From Maribacter antarcticus DSM 21422 (GTDB taxonomy: Bacteria; Bacteroidota; Bacteroidia; Flavobacteriales; Flavobacteriaceae), in contig NZ_JHZC01000004.1 of the NCBI RefSeq assembly GCF_000621125.1, positions 124,001 to 188,000 on the forward strand: a DNA stretch of 64,000 bases, in the 5' to 3' direction. This document shows positions 34,833 to 43,845 of this stretch, in pieces. Positions within the stretch are counted from its first letter, which is position 1; each line of letters begins with the position of its first letter. Made by a program: the position numbers and the translations under genes. The notes beneath the pieces were generated by a model. It searched no databases and was not told the DNA's origin. It saw nothing but the letters and a program-made list of their open reading frames with translations.

Positions 34833-36260
34833 TTAATTCCTGTAATCTAATGCTGGTGCTCGATCTCCTAATAGTGGTATGTATTTGAAATCAGCTCCTC
34901 TTTTTTCTTGGAACTCTTTTTTTGCTTCGGAAACTAAGGTATTATTACCAAATAGCTCAATAGCGGTTAATGTCAATGTTTTGGCGGCTACCATCATTCC
35001 TTTGTTGCCTATGCTTGTTCCTCCGGCTGCAACTGCTTGCCAACTATGAGCAGGTGTTCCTGGTACCCAAGTGGCAGCACCCATACCAACTGTGGGGACA
35101 GTAAAGCTAACATCACCAACATCGGTAGAGCCGTAAGCTCTTGCTTCGGTCCTATAAGGTTGCACATTTTTTGCCATAGCTAAATCTGCTTTTTCTTGAC
35201 CTAAGCTTTGAGCAATTTTATCTGCGAATATTTTTTCCTCAGCGGAATATTCAATACCCCCAATTTTGGACAAGTTATCGTGCATTAATTTTTGAAGTGT
35301 GAGGTTTGGTAGTAATTCGTGCGTACCACCAATCATTTCATAGTCCATTGTTGTGCCGGTTCCTAACGCTGCGCCTTCTGCTGCTTTTACCATACGGTCA
35401 AAAATATCTATTACAACATCCCTTGTGTTATGACGTGCATAATAGTAGACTTCAGCAAAATCAGGAACCACGTTAGGCGCTTTTCCACCATCGGTAATTA
35501 CATAATGTATACGTGCTTCCTGTGGGATGTGTTCTCGCATCATATTTACCATTGTATTCATGGCTTCTACACCGTCTAGCGCAGAACGTCCTTTTTCTGG
35601 AGAACCGGCAGCATGAGCAGAAACTCCATAAAATCTAAATTTTGCCGATTTATTAGCTAGCGCAGCTCCCGCACTAGCTGTATTTTGAGAACTAGGATGC
35701 CAGTGTAATGCGATATCCACATCATTAAAAAGTCCTTCTCTAACCATAAACACTTTTCCTGACCCACCCTCTTCTGCAGGGGTACCATAAAATCGAATAG
35801 TACCTTGTTCCTTATTTGTGGCCAACCAATCTTTGGAAGCGATGGCCGCGGCCGCGGATGCAGTACCGAATAAATGATGTCCGCAAGCATGGCCTGATGC
35901 TTTTCCTGCAGATTTTTTTTCACTAACCGCCTCTTGAGAAAGTCCTGGAAGTGCATCGTACTCTCCCATAATGGCAATAATCGGTGTTCCACTTCCGTAT
36001 TCTGCAATAAATGCCGTAGGTATTCCTGCAACCCCTTTGGTTATCTTAAATCCCGCATCGGACAGTGTTTTTTGTAATAGTGCCGAGCTTTTTTCCTCTT
36101 GATAACCCATTTCTGCCAAATTCCATATTTCTTGGGCAATGTTTCCATACTGTTCACTTTTTGACTCTAATTGTTTTAAAATAGGGGCAGAGCTGTCCTG
36201 CCCTTTAATTGTTGAAAAGAAAATAGAAAGCACTAAGGTTAGAAGATAAGATTTTCGCAT
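34833..36260 (-). CDS. Exported M20-family amidohydrolase (AbgB-like)
   Basis: The 475-residue protein has a signal peptide (YLLTLVLSIFFSTIKGQ) and the M20 dimetal fold. Ligands are seen in GHACGHHLFG (residue ~125), the Glu pair in TPAEEGGSG, and HWHPSS. The dimerisation domain starts near residue 200 with YGVSAHAAGSPEKGRSALDG. The order of motifs fits the p-aminobenzoyl-glutamate hydrolase subunit B or hippurate hydrolase group. The substrate in the periplasm is unknown. The gene appears to be a single transcription unit. Confidence 0.9.
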   Translation of the reverse strand: MRKSYLLTLVLSIFFSTIKGQDSSAPILKQLESKSEQYGNIAQEIWNLAEMGYQEEKSSALLQKTLSDAGFKITKGVAGIPTAFIAEYGSGTPIIAIMGEYDALPGLSQEAVSEKKSAGKASGHACGHHLFGTASAAAAIASKDWLATNKEQGTIRFYGTPAEEGGSGKVFMVREGLFNDVDIALHWHPSSQNTASAGAALANKSAKFRFYGVSAHAAGSPEKGRSALDGVEAMNTMVNMMREHIPQEARIHYVITDGGKAPNVVPDFAEVYYYARHNTRDVVIDIFDRMVKAAEGAALGTGTTMDYEMIGGTHELLPNLTLQKLMHDNLSKIGGIEYSAEEKIFADKIAQSLGQEKADLAMAKNVQPYRTEARAYGSTDVGDVSFTVPTVGMGAATWVPGTPAHSWQAVAAGGTSIGNKGMMVAAKTLTLTAIELFGNNTLVSEAKKEFQEKRGADFKYIPLLGDRAPALDYRN

Positions 36261-36360
36261 CGTTATATTGATTTTTAGTAATTCTTTAAAAGTACTAAAA
36301 AGTATGTATTCTGGTCTAAAAGAAATGGGATTGTTTAAGTATGCTAGCTAGATTTAAATT

Positions 36361-37641
36361 ATGAATATACCATGTTCTACTTTTCCGAGAATTGTAATAA
36401 TTGGTGGGTGCTTTGATGGCGTTCCGCTCGCCCAAGAATTAAGTAAAAAGGACGTGCAGGTAGTGTTGTTGGACAAGAATAATTATCATTGCTTTCAGCC
36501 GCTACTTTATTAAGTTTCTACGGGCGGGCTAGAACCAGACTCCATTGCCTATCCGCTACGGAAAGTATTGATTGGCTATGATAATTTCTTTTTTAGATTG
36601 GCCGAGGTGCAGGAAATAGCTGCAGAAAAGAAGTGATTAAATACTGCTATAGGTTCATTATCCTATGATTATTTAATACTGGCAACGGGTTCTTAGACCA
36701 ATTTTTATGGGAATACCCAGTTAGAGAAAAATGCCATGGCTATGAAGACTATCCCACAATCTTTAAACTTGCGTAGTTTAATTGAGGAGAATTTTGAACA
36801 GGCCTTGCTTACAGATGATTACCATGCACGGGATGCGTTAATGAACTTCGTTATCGTTGGCGGTGGATCAACCGGGGTAGAATTGGTGGGTGCCTTGGCA
36901 GACATTAAAAAGGGAATATTACCAAAGGACTATCCAGATTTGGACACCCGAAGGGCCACTATTAATCTCATTCCAAGTGGTGATCGAATTTTAGATGCCA
37001 TGAGCGAAGTGGCCTCCAGAAAAGCAGAGAATTTCTTAGAAAAGTTAAGTGTGCAAGTTTGGAAGAATGTGCAAGTTACTAGTTATGACGGTAAAACGGT
37101 GACCACAAATTCCGATTTAAGTTTTACGTCGGTTACCGTAGTATGGGCTGCTGTGGTTATGGGTGCAACCATAAAAGGACTAGATGCCAAAGACTTATTG
37201 GCTTGTGGTAATCGCTTGCAAGTAAATGAATACAATCAGGTGCTAGATCATCCAGAAATCTTGGCCATAGGCGATATCGCCTGCATGTAGAGCGATAAAC
37301 ACCCAAATGGTCATCCTATGATGGCGCAACCGGCCATACAGCAAGGCAGGTAATTAGGGGAGCATCTGGTTCGTTTGATAGCACAAAAACCGCTGCGCCC
37401 TTTTGCATATAAAGACAGAGGTAGTATGGTAACTGCAGGCAGAAATAAGGCAGTCTGTGATTTGGAATATCTAAAATTCCAAGGGGTATTCGCATGGTTT
37501 GTTTGGGTGTTTGTGCATTTGTTTTGTCTTATTGGTTTTAGGAAGAGGGTAGTGGTTTTTGTGAACTGGGTATATAACTATATGAAGTTTGATCGGGAGG
37601 CGCGATTGATTATTCGTTCGTATAATAGAGATTATTCATAG
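36361..37641 (+). pseudogene. NDH-2 (type II NADH dehydrogenase), five in-frame stops
   Basis: One frame of 427 codons covers a whole NDH-2. The N-terminal FAD site is RIVIIGGCFDGVPLAQELSK, where the family has GGGFxG. Then come NYHCFQPLLY, ILATGS, the NADH-binding VIVGGGSTGVELVGALAD, AIGDIACM and the C-terminal membrane-binding helices. Stops are at 36511 (TAA), 36634 (TGA), 36694 (TAG), 37288 (TAG) and 37351 (TAA). No frameshift is needed. The Gly-to-Cys and Gly-to-Asp changes in the dinucleotide motif indicate relaxed selection. It cannot make a functional enzyme. Confidence 0.93.
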
Positions 37642-37686
37642 TTTAAAGATTAACTGTATTACAAAATACAAGATAACTTAGCTGTC

Positions 37687-38583
37687 TTATTTTCGTGGAT
37701 GAAATTTATTCATAACAGAAGCCAAATGACTACGGTCTACATGCATATATATCTCTGTTGTTGTAATACTTTCATGGCCAAGCATTTGTTGTATCGCCCT
37801 AAGATCCGCTCCGTTTTCCAATAAGTGTGTAGCGAAGGAATGTCTAAACGTGTGTGGGCTTATATTCTTTTTCAAACCTATTTTTTCTGCTAGATTCTTA
37901 ACAATGGTAAAAATCATGGCGCGGGTGAGTTGTTTGCCACGTCTATTTAGGAATAGCGTGTCCTGAAAATCGTCTTTTATGTTCAGGTGAACGCGTATCT
38001 CTTTCCTATAAATATCTATATATTTTTTATTGATTCGGCTTATTGGAACAAAACGCTGTTTATCTCCTTTACCGGTTACTTTTATAAAGTCCTCCTCAAA
38101 ATAAAGGTCGGATAGTTTTATTCCAGTTAGTTCGGACACCCTAAGGCCACAGCCATAAAGGGTTTCTAATATGGCTCTGTTGCGCTCGCCCTCCGCCTTA
38201 CTCAGGTCAATAGCGGCAATAAGCTGGTTTATTTCGTTTTCGGAAAGTGTATCGGGTAGTTTTCTTCCAATTTTTGGGGATTCTATTAAATCCATTGGAT
38301 TATCAGCCCTGTAATCTTCAAAGACTAAATAATTAAAAAAACTCTTTAGACCAGAAATGATTCGGGCTTGCGATCTTGGGTTTACCACTTTTGCTGCTTC
38401 ATAAATAAATTGCTGAATAGTGCTTTGTGCTATGGTAATGGGCAAGTAGTCGATTTTATGTTCGTTTAGAAAACGAACTAATTTTTCAATATCTAAAACG
38501 TAGTTTTGAATGGAATTGTCAGACAAGCCCCTTTCTAATTTTAGGTAATGGATGTAATCTTTTTTGGCCTGTTCCCAGTTCAT
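37687..38583 (-). CDS. xerD: Site-specific tyrosine recombinase XerD
   Basis: The 298-residue protein has the N-terminal SAM-like domain with ERGLSDNSIQNYVLDIEKL and the catalytic domain with Arg I in YGCGLRVSELTG, Lys in VTGKGDKQRFVP, HxxR in SPHTFRHSFATHL, then QMLGHESITTTEIYMHV with the His and nucleophile Tyr. It acts on the dif site to resolve chromosome dimers. It is intact and of normal length, in contrast to the decayed recombinase at 22.3 kb, and it could act on mobile elements that borrow Xer. Confidence 0.95.
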   Translation of the reverse strand: MNWEQAKKDYIHYLKLERGLSDNSIQNYVLDIEKLVRFLNEHKIDYLPITIAQSTIQQFIYEAAKVVNPRSQARIISGLKSFFNYLVFEDYRADNPMDLIESPKIGRKLPDTLSENEINQLIAAIDLSKAEGERNRAILETLYGCGLRVSELTGIKLSDLYFEEDFIKVTGKGDKQRFVPISRINKKYIDIYRKEIRVHLNIKDDFQDTLFLNRRGKQLTRAMIFTIVKNLAEKIGLKKNISPHTFRHSFATHLLENGADLRAIQQMLGHESITTTEIYMHVDRSHLASVMNKFHPRK

Positions 38584-38847
38584 GACATAAAGATACGCCT
38601 TAGGAATATAACGCTTATTTTATGCTTACCACGTATGCTTTGAAGGGTCTGATTAAAATTCATTGGTTTTTAGAATATGAGGTAGAAGAATATCTTTCAC
38701 TTTATTTACGTCCTACAGTGAAAATCACCATAAACAATTAGGAAATGAATAGTCATAGCACAAATATATCGGATGCTTTTACAACAAAAAGCCCTTTAAG
38801 TGCGTTTTAAACCAATAGCATTTTAACGATACTAGAATTGCGATACT

Positions 38848-39366
38848 ATGAGATTTATTCTACTTACTTTATTTAGCACCCTTTTTGGATTCAGCGCTCA
38901 AGCGCAAAATGTCGACCGAACTAATTTTAGGGCCGGTTTAAATGCAGGTATGGTAACTGGTGATTTTTCAGAAGCCTATAGCTTAGTGCTTGGAGTAGAC
39001 CTGTATCAGCACTGGGGCGTTTCTAAAGAATTAGATGTAGGGGTAACCACTGGGTTTTCAAATGCTTTTGGTGAAAAGCAAGAAATATCTGCTGGCGGCG
39101 TAGTCATAGAAACCGAATTTGACAACCTACAGTTTATCCCGGTTGCAGGGTCAGTTAGGATATACCCCACTACAGGTTTCAAAATTGGGGGCGACGTGGG
39201 CTATGCTATTGGCATAAATGAAGGAAACGAAGGAGGTTTTTATTATCGGCCTAGTATGGGAATAGATCTCAATGGAGGAACTACAGAACTGAATATATCC
39301 TATTTGGCTGTCAACGGAGATGTTACCTACAGCAGTGTGTTATTTGGCCTATTGTTTTTGTTTTAA
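38848..39366 (+). CDS. Outer membrane beta-barrel protein
   Basis: The 172-residue protein has a signal peptide (FILLTLFSTLFGFSAQAQ). Alternating amphipathic strands follow (FRAGLNAGMVTGDF, LDVGVTTGFSNAFG, LQFIPVAGSVRIYP, FKIGGDVGYAIGIN), ending with YSSVLFGLLFLF, where the terminal Phe suits a BAM signal. This is a small porin-like outer-membrane barrel of about eight strands, with unknown cargo. Confidence 0.85.
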   Translation: MRFILLTLFSTLFGFSAQAQNVDRTNFRAGLNAGMVTGDFSEAYSLVLGVDLYQHWGVSKELDVGVTTGFSNAFGEKQEISAGGVVIETEFDNLQFIPVAGSVRIYPTTGFKIGGDVGYAIGINEGNEGGFYYRPSMGIDLNGGTTELNISYLAVNGDVTYSSVLFGLLFLF

Positions 39367-39419
39367 ATAAATAAGGCGATTTTTAAACCATTTAAGAGTT
39401 TTATATCACAAAATTTTTG

Positions 39420-39450
39420 AAAAGCGAAAGCTACGGTTTTTGCTTTTTTT
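39420..39450 (+). terminator. Intrinsic terminator after the beta-barrel gene
   Basis: AAAAGCGAAA pairs with TTTTTGCTTTT across GCTACGG, followed by a run of T. It lies 54 bases past the stop and before the aroQ start. Confidence 0.65.
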
Positions 39451-39480
39451 ATACCCCCGTTTTATCCTTACTTTTACCAT

Positions 39481-39894
39481 ATGAAGCTAATTATTATTAA
39501 CGGACCTAATTTAAATCTTTTAGGAAAGCGAGAGCCAGAAATGTATGGTAAACAAACTTTTGAAGATTATTTTTCAACGCTTCAGTTTAAGTTTAAGGAC
39601 GTGCAACTAGAGTATTTTCAGTCTAATATAGAAGGAGATTTAATAACTAAGTTACAAGAAGTGGGTTTTAGCTACGATGGCATTATTCTAAATGCGGCTG
39701 CGTATACCCATACCTCTGTAGGTATAGGTGACGCTGTTAAGGCAATCAAGACTCTAGTAGTAGAAGTACATATTTCCAATACACACAAGCGAGAGGAATT
39801 TAGACATATTTCCTATATATCTTCAGGTGCTAAAGGAGTAATATTGGGTTTTGGTCTACAAAGTTATGATTTAGCTATTCAAAGTTTTCTGTAG
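39481..39894 (+). CDS. aroQ: Type II 3-dehydroquinate dehydratase
   Basis: The 137-residue enzyme fits the type II family in length and motifs. NGPNLNLLGKREPEMYG opens it, with catalytic Arg and Tyr (YGKQTFED), then FQSNIEGDLI, LNAAAYTHTSVGI and VEVHISNTHKREEFR, where the His and Arg bind substrate. It removes water from 3-dehydroquinate in the third step of the shikimate pathway in the cytoplasm. It is not clustered with other aro genes. Confidence 0.96.
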   Translation: MKLIIINGPNLNLLGKREPEMYGKQTFEDYFSTLQFKFKDVQLEYFQSNIEGDLITKLQEVGFSYDGIILNAAAYTHTSVGIGDAVKAIKTLVVEVHISNTHKREEFRHISYISSGAKGVILGFGLQSYDLAIQSFL

Positions 39895-39921
39895 TATGTA
39901 TGTATGTAAAGTGGATGGAAT

Positions 39922-40206
39922 CTAACTTTCTGCTGGCTTCAAATATTTCTGTTCCACATAAAATGTAGCAAACGGCAACAAGGAAGCGATGCCAAAAATA
40001 ATAAACCGTTTGATTCCCCACTTTTTATTGATGCAAATGAGCAATGCTAAGGCCATAAAGGTAATAAAAAGTACACCATGGGCATAACCAACAATTTTAT
40101 TTGGGCCTGGGATTTCCGCCCAATATTTTAAGGGCATGGTAATTCCAAACAAAGCTAAATACGAGATTCCCTCTAAAATTGCAGTCACTCTAAATAATTT
40201 CAACAT
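39922..40206 (-). CDS. DUF3817 small membrane protein
   Basis: The 94-residue protein has three hydrophobic helices. The first begins LFRVTAILEGISYLALFG, the pattern that defines DUF3817, followed by IVGYAHGVLFITFMALALL and a third helix with IFGIASLLPFATFY. The family is uncharacterised, though some members are annotated as integral membrane proteins. It is a single gene between aroQ and lpdA. Confidence 0.88.
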   Translation of the reverse strand: MLKLFRVTAILEGISYLALFGITMPLKYWAEIPGPNKIVGYAHGVLFITFMALALLICINKKWGIKRFIIFGIASLLPFATFYVEQKYLKPAES

Positions 40207-40363
40207 ATTCCTTTATTTAAAATTGTAAACTACTGGTATCGTGTCGGTTTTATCTTCTAATAAAGTTGGTAGTAAAGCGCTTTCCAAAAACGTGTAGTAC
40301 TTAAAAGTCTTTGGAAAGTACTTTAATATAGTATGCCCTCAAAGAAAGGATTTATACTGTTTG

Positions 40364-41755
40364 TTACAGATGAATTACTTCATCATATGCATCTGCCACG
40401 GCTTCCATTACTGCTTCACTCATGGTTGGGTGTGGATGCACAGTCTTTAATACTTCATGGCCGGTAGTTTCCAATTTACGGGCTAGAACTGCTTCAGCTA
40501 TCATATCTGTAACTCCTGCACCTATCATATGACATCCTAGCCACTCACCATATTTTGCATCGAAGATGACCTTTACAAAGCCATCAGATGTTCCTGAGGC
40601 TTGTGCTTTTCCACTCGCAGAAAACGGAAATTTACCCACTTTGATATCCAAACCTTGTTCTCTAGCCTGTTTTTCTGTAAGTCCTACGGATGCAATTTCA
40701 GGACTACAATACGTACATCCCGGTATGTTTCCGTAATCCAAGGCTTCCGTATGCATTCCTGCTATTTTTTCAACACATAAAATACCTTCGGCAGAGGCTA
40801 CGTGCGCCAATGCTTGCCCTGGCGTGACATCTCCAATGGCATAATACCCTGGAATATTGGTCTGATAAAAGTCATTGACCAAAACCTTGTCCCTGTCAAT
40901 GGCAATACCAACATCTTCTAGTCCTATATTTTCAATATTTGTTTTAATTCCTACTGCCGAAAGCACAATATCTGCTTCCAATACTTCCTCTCCTTTGGCA
41001 GTTTTCACGGTAACTTTAACACCATCTCCTGAAGTGTCTACTCCTGTAACTTCGGCAGAGGTCATTATTTTTACACCTGCTTTTTTAAAGCTACGCTCCA
41101 ATTGTTTCGAGATGTCCTCGTCTTCAACAGGTACGATGTTTGGTTGGTATTCTACTACGGTAACGTCCGTACCCATAGCATTATAAAAATAGGCGAATTC
41201 AATACCGATGGCACCGCTTCCTACAACAATTAATTTTTTAGGTTGTTCTTTAAGCGTCATTGCCGCTCTGTATCCAATAATTTTTTCACCGTCTTGTGGT
41301 AAGCTAGGAAGTTCTCTGCTTCGAGCTCCAGTAGCGATAATGATATGGTTCCCACTATATTCGGTTTCGGTACCGTCTTCAGCCTTTACAGATACTTTCT
41401 TTCCGGGTTTTAATGTGCCGAATCCGTTAAGAACTTCAATCTTGTTTTTCTTCATTAAGAACTGTACACCCTTACTCATTCCTCCGGCAACGTTACGGCT
41501 CCTTTTTACTACAGCATCAAAATCTTTATCTACGCCTTCGGCTTTTAGTCCATAATCTGCCGCATGCTTCAGGTATTCAAACACTTGCGCAGATTTTATT
41601 AAAGCTTTGGTAGGGATACACCCCCAGTTCAAACAAACGCCGCCAAGGCTTTCCTTTTCTATGATTGCGGTTTTTAGTCCTAGTTGCGATGCTCTAATGG
41701 CAGTAACATAACCACCTGGCCCACTACCCAAAACAATAACGTCGAAAGTGCTCAT
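40364..41755 (-). CDS. lpdA: Dihydrolipoyl dehydrogenase
   Basis: The 463-residue flavoenzyme has the FAD motif IVLGSGPGGYVTAIRA, the redox disulfide GGVCLNWGCIPTKA near residue 45, the NAD motif VVGSGAIGIEFAYF and the C-terminal catalytic His-Glu pair in HPHPTMSEAVMEA. It reoxidises the lipoyl arm of pyruvate and 2-oxoglutarate dehydrogenase complexes, with NAD as acceptor. Those complexes' other subunits are not in this window. A canonical -33/-7 promoter is present upstream. Confidence 0.97.
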   Translation of the reverse strand: MSTFDVIVLGSGPGGYVTAIRASQLGLKTAIIEKESLGGVCLNWGCIPTKALIKSAQVFEYLKHAADYGLKAEGVDKDFDAVVKRSRNVAGGMSKGVQFLMKKNKIEVLNGFGTLKPGKKVSVKAEDGTETEYSGNHIIIATGARSRELPSLPQDGEKIIGYRAAMTLKEQPKKLIVVGSGAIGIEFAYFYNAMGTDVTVVEYQPNIVPVEDEDISKQLERSFKKAGVKIMTSAEVTGVDTSGDGVKVTVKTAKGEEVLEADIVLSAVGIKTNIENIGLEDVGIAIDRDKVLVNDFYQTNIPGYYAIGDVTPGQALAHVASAEGILCVEKIAGMHTEALDYGNIPGCTYCSPEIASVGLTEKQAREQGLDIKVGKFPFSASGKAQASGTSDGFVKVIFDAKYGEWLGCHMIGAGVTDMIAEAVLARKLETTGHEVLKTVHPHPTMSEAVMEAVADAYDEVIHL

Positions 41756-41802
41756 ATTTTTAATTTTTTAATGTTAAAGCCCAAGTCCTTTTGGGAGCGC
41801 TG

Positions 41803-41832
41803 CAAAAATACAAAACCAAGTTTGAAGGACAA
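41803..41832 (-). promoter_or_regulatory. Promoter of lpdA (Bacteroidota type)
   Basis: On the minus strand TTG (41832-41830), a 19-base spacer and TATTTTTG (41810-41803) match the Bacteroidota -33/-7 consensus exactly. It lies 48 bases before the lpdA ATG. Confidence 0.75.
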
Positions 41833-41873
41833 CAATCTGGGTTAAATTTAAAAGCAAAGTAATGTGATTTTTA

Positions 41874-42410
41874 TTATGGACTACTAGGCTTGAATTTTCT
41901 TCGATTAAACCCTTTGGTATCGCCTTTAGGGATAGAAAGTGAAACCCACTCCGTTCCCTTGCGCATTTTACCTATCAGCACTAGTTGCCCCACGTGACTT
42001 GCATAGTGCGCCAACTGGCGGTTCACTGCTTCAATAATCGTATGTTCTTCGTTTCGTATTTTGATTATAGTATCGAAATTAGAACTGTTTATTTGATGTA
42101 AAGCAGCAAATAAACAGTTCCATCCCGTGTTCCAAGAGGCTATTAGTTCTGCTTTATTCTTATGCGGCTGTGTAAACTCGTTTTCTCGCTTGCGCCACTC
42201 TTTTTCGCCATCTTCAGTTAAAAAGTTAGTCCACCTGCTGTGCATATTACCAGCCAAATGTTTTACGATAAGCGCAATAGAATTATCAGATTCATTTAAG
42301 GACCATTGAATATCTTCTTCGGATAACTGACTTAGGGTCTTGTCGCCCATGGCTTTGTACCGTTCAAATTCAAAACGCGCACTTTCTATGAAACTTCCCC
42401 ATGGATACAT
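41874..42410 (-). CDS. DUF1572 (DinB-like) protein
   Basis: The 178-residue protein matches DUF1572 of the DinB/YfiT-like four-helix bundle superfamily. The metal-binding pattern is IALIVKHLAGNMHSRWTNFL near residue 50 and VNRQLAHYASHVGQLVLIGK near residue 135, giving a His triad. Relatives are thiol-dependent metalloenzymes, but this subgroup has no assigned reaction. It lies 18 bases downstream of msrB and is probably co-transcribed. Confidence 0.9.
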   Translation of the reverse strand: MYPWGSFIESARFEFERYKAMGDKTLSQLSEEDIQWSLNESDNSIALIVKHLAGNMHSRWTNFLTEDGEKEWRKRENEFTQPHKNKAELIASWNTGWNCLFAALHQINSSNFDTIIKIRNEEHTIIEAVNRQLAHYASHVGQLVLIGKMRKGTEWVSLSIPKGDTKGFNRRKFKPSSP

Positions 42411-42427
42411 ACCATCCTAAATTTAAT

Positions 42428-42925
42428 TTATTTGCTAGGAATAAACTTTAAGGCTACTCCATTAATACAATGTCGCTCTCCTGTAGTTTCTGAGGGACCG
42501 TCTTCAAATACATGGCCTAGGTGACCGCCGCAAGTCGCACAATGTTCCTCGGTTCTTTTATAGCCTATTTTATAATCTACGTCATAGGTCACATTACCTT
42601 CAATTTCTTTATCAAAACTAGGCCAACCCGTACCAGAATCAAACTTATGTTCACTTTTGAAAACAGGGGTGTCACAACCTGCACATACATAAGTGCCTTC
42701 TTTTTTGATAGCTAACAATGCGCTAGTAAAAGGATTTTCAGTAGCTGCCTTTCTAAGCACGTAGAATTCCGCATCTGTGAGTTGCTTTTTCCATTCAGCC
42801 TCCGTTTTTGTAATTGGAAACTCCTTTTTTACTTCGGTTTGTGTGTTAGATGTTTCTTTTTCTTGGGAGATTCCTTTACAGCTCGTAGCTAAAATAATTA
42901 GGGTAATTAAAAGAGAATATTTCAT
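42428..42925 (-). CDS. msrB: Peptide-methionine (R)-S-oxide reductase, lipoprotein
   Basis: The 165-residue protein has a lipoprotein signal (LLITLIILATSCKG) followed by an MsrB domain. Zinc ligands are in CAGCDTP and CATCGGH, and the catalytic Cys is in RHCINGVALKF. EWKKQLTDAEFYVLRKAATE marks the N-terminal edge. It repairs oxidised methionines in the envelope with thioredoxin-type reductants. Confidence 0.95.
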   Translation of the reverse strand: MKYSLLITLIILATSCKGISQEKETSNTQTEVKKEFPITKTEAEWKKQLTDAEFYVLRKAATENPFTSALLAIKKEGTYVCAGCDTPVFKSEHKFDSGTGWPSFDKEIEGNVTYDVDYKIGYKRTEEHCATCGGHLGHVFEDGPSETTGERHCINGVALKFIPSK

Positions 42926-42961
42926 AGCTTTTTAATGTTAGTCTTTTTTTTTTAGTGCTTT

Positions 42962-42969
42962 CAAAGATA
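42962..42969 (-). promoter_or_regulatory. -7 element of msrB
   Basis: TATCTTTG on the minus strand fits TAnnTTTG and lies 36 bases before the msrB ATG. The -33 region is weak (TTTTT but no clear TTG). Confidence 0.5.
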
Positions 42970-43025
42970 CAGCACTTAGCATAAAAATCCTGTTACTGTT
43001 TTCTTAAAGATTAAGAGCGCTATCA

Positions 43026-43059
43026 AGAAAAACACCCCGTCAAAAACTGATGGGGTGTT
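43026..43059 (-). terminator. Intrinsic terminator of the collagen-like gene
   Basis: AACACCCCGTCA (43031-43042) pairs with TGATGGGGTGTT (43048-43059) across AAAAC. On the minus strand it is followed by TTTTTC. It lies 25 bases after the stop at 43084. Confidence 0.85.
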
Positions 43060-43083
43060 GTGTTTTGTGTCTTTAAGTGTAAA

Positions 43084-43665
43084 CTAATTTGCTTTAAATC
43101 TTTGAATGTTTTCTTCCACAATATTTAGACTCCCCATAACTGACTGAATACTGCTTTTATCCAGCTTACCTTCTGTAAGGTCTGCAGGTAGTACAGCTAT
43201 TCTAAAAACTTGATTGTCCGTATCACCGGGTTGTAAGGTGGTCAAGTCAAAGTTTGATTCCAAAAATAAATTTACATCCAAGAAGGTATAATCAAAGTTG
43301 TACTGCAATAATCCTTGATCTAATATTCTTGTTTGTGGCATTAATCTCCAGATGTCCACTGCTTCACCATTCCCGTCTTCTGTTTGATCCCATAATAAGT
43401 ATACCAGTACAATATCGGATTCGAAAACTTCAACCGTTTGTGGGAACTCATATAAAATGGCAAAATCATTTTCAAAGGTAAAAGAACCTTCGATGTCAAG
43501 TACTTGTCCTAGAGTATTTACACCGTTAACGCCATCAACACCATCACGGCCATCAAAACCATCTAGGCCATCAAAGCCGTCAAAACCTGAAGGTCCTTGT
43601 GTGCCTGTGCAAGACAGAAAAAATAATGTTATTAAACTACCCAGTACTACATTGAATTTTCTCAT
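43084..43665 (-). CDS. Lipoprotein with a short collagen-like Gly-X-Y stretch
   Basis: The 193-residue protein has a lipoprotein signal (LGSLITLFFLSCTGTQ). At once a run of nine Gly-X-Y triplets follows, mostly FDG, LDG and VDG, at residues ~24-50. The rest (GSFTFENDFAILYEFPQTVE onward) looks like a small beta-rich domain. Similar short collagen-like lipoproteins are common in Flavobacteriia, with function unknown. The triplets may form a stalk, but nine are few for a stable triple helix. Confidence 0.75.
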   Translation of the reverse strand: MRKFNVVLGSLITLFFLSCTGTQGPSGFDGFDGLDGFDGRDGVDGVNGVNTLGQVLDIEGSFTFENDFAILYEFPQTVEVFESDIVLVYLLWDQTEDGNGEAVDIWRLMPQTRILDQGLLQYNFDYTFLDVNLFLESNFDLTTLQPGDTDNQVFRIAVLPADLTEGKLDKSSIQSVMGSLNIVEENIQRFKAN

Positions 43666-43845
43666 AATATGTTGATTTTTTTGGTTTCTTACTATTACTT
43701 AATTTTTAATCTTTCCAAAAAGCGTTCCACTTTTTAATTTTCGCCAAATTAATTGGGGTTGGTTTGCTACACCCCAAGTAAAACAGCTATATTCCCTAAG
43801 TTATTGCAAAGTTGATTAGATTTACTTTAAAAATATAAGATACCT

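Noticed and set aside
36361-37641. Stop-codon reassignment or programmed readthrough as the reason for in-frame stops.
   Set aside because: All three stop codons are used, the expected residues differ, and neighbouring genes end normally at TAA, TAG and TGA.
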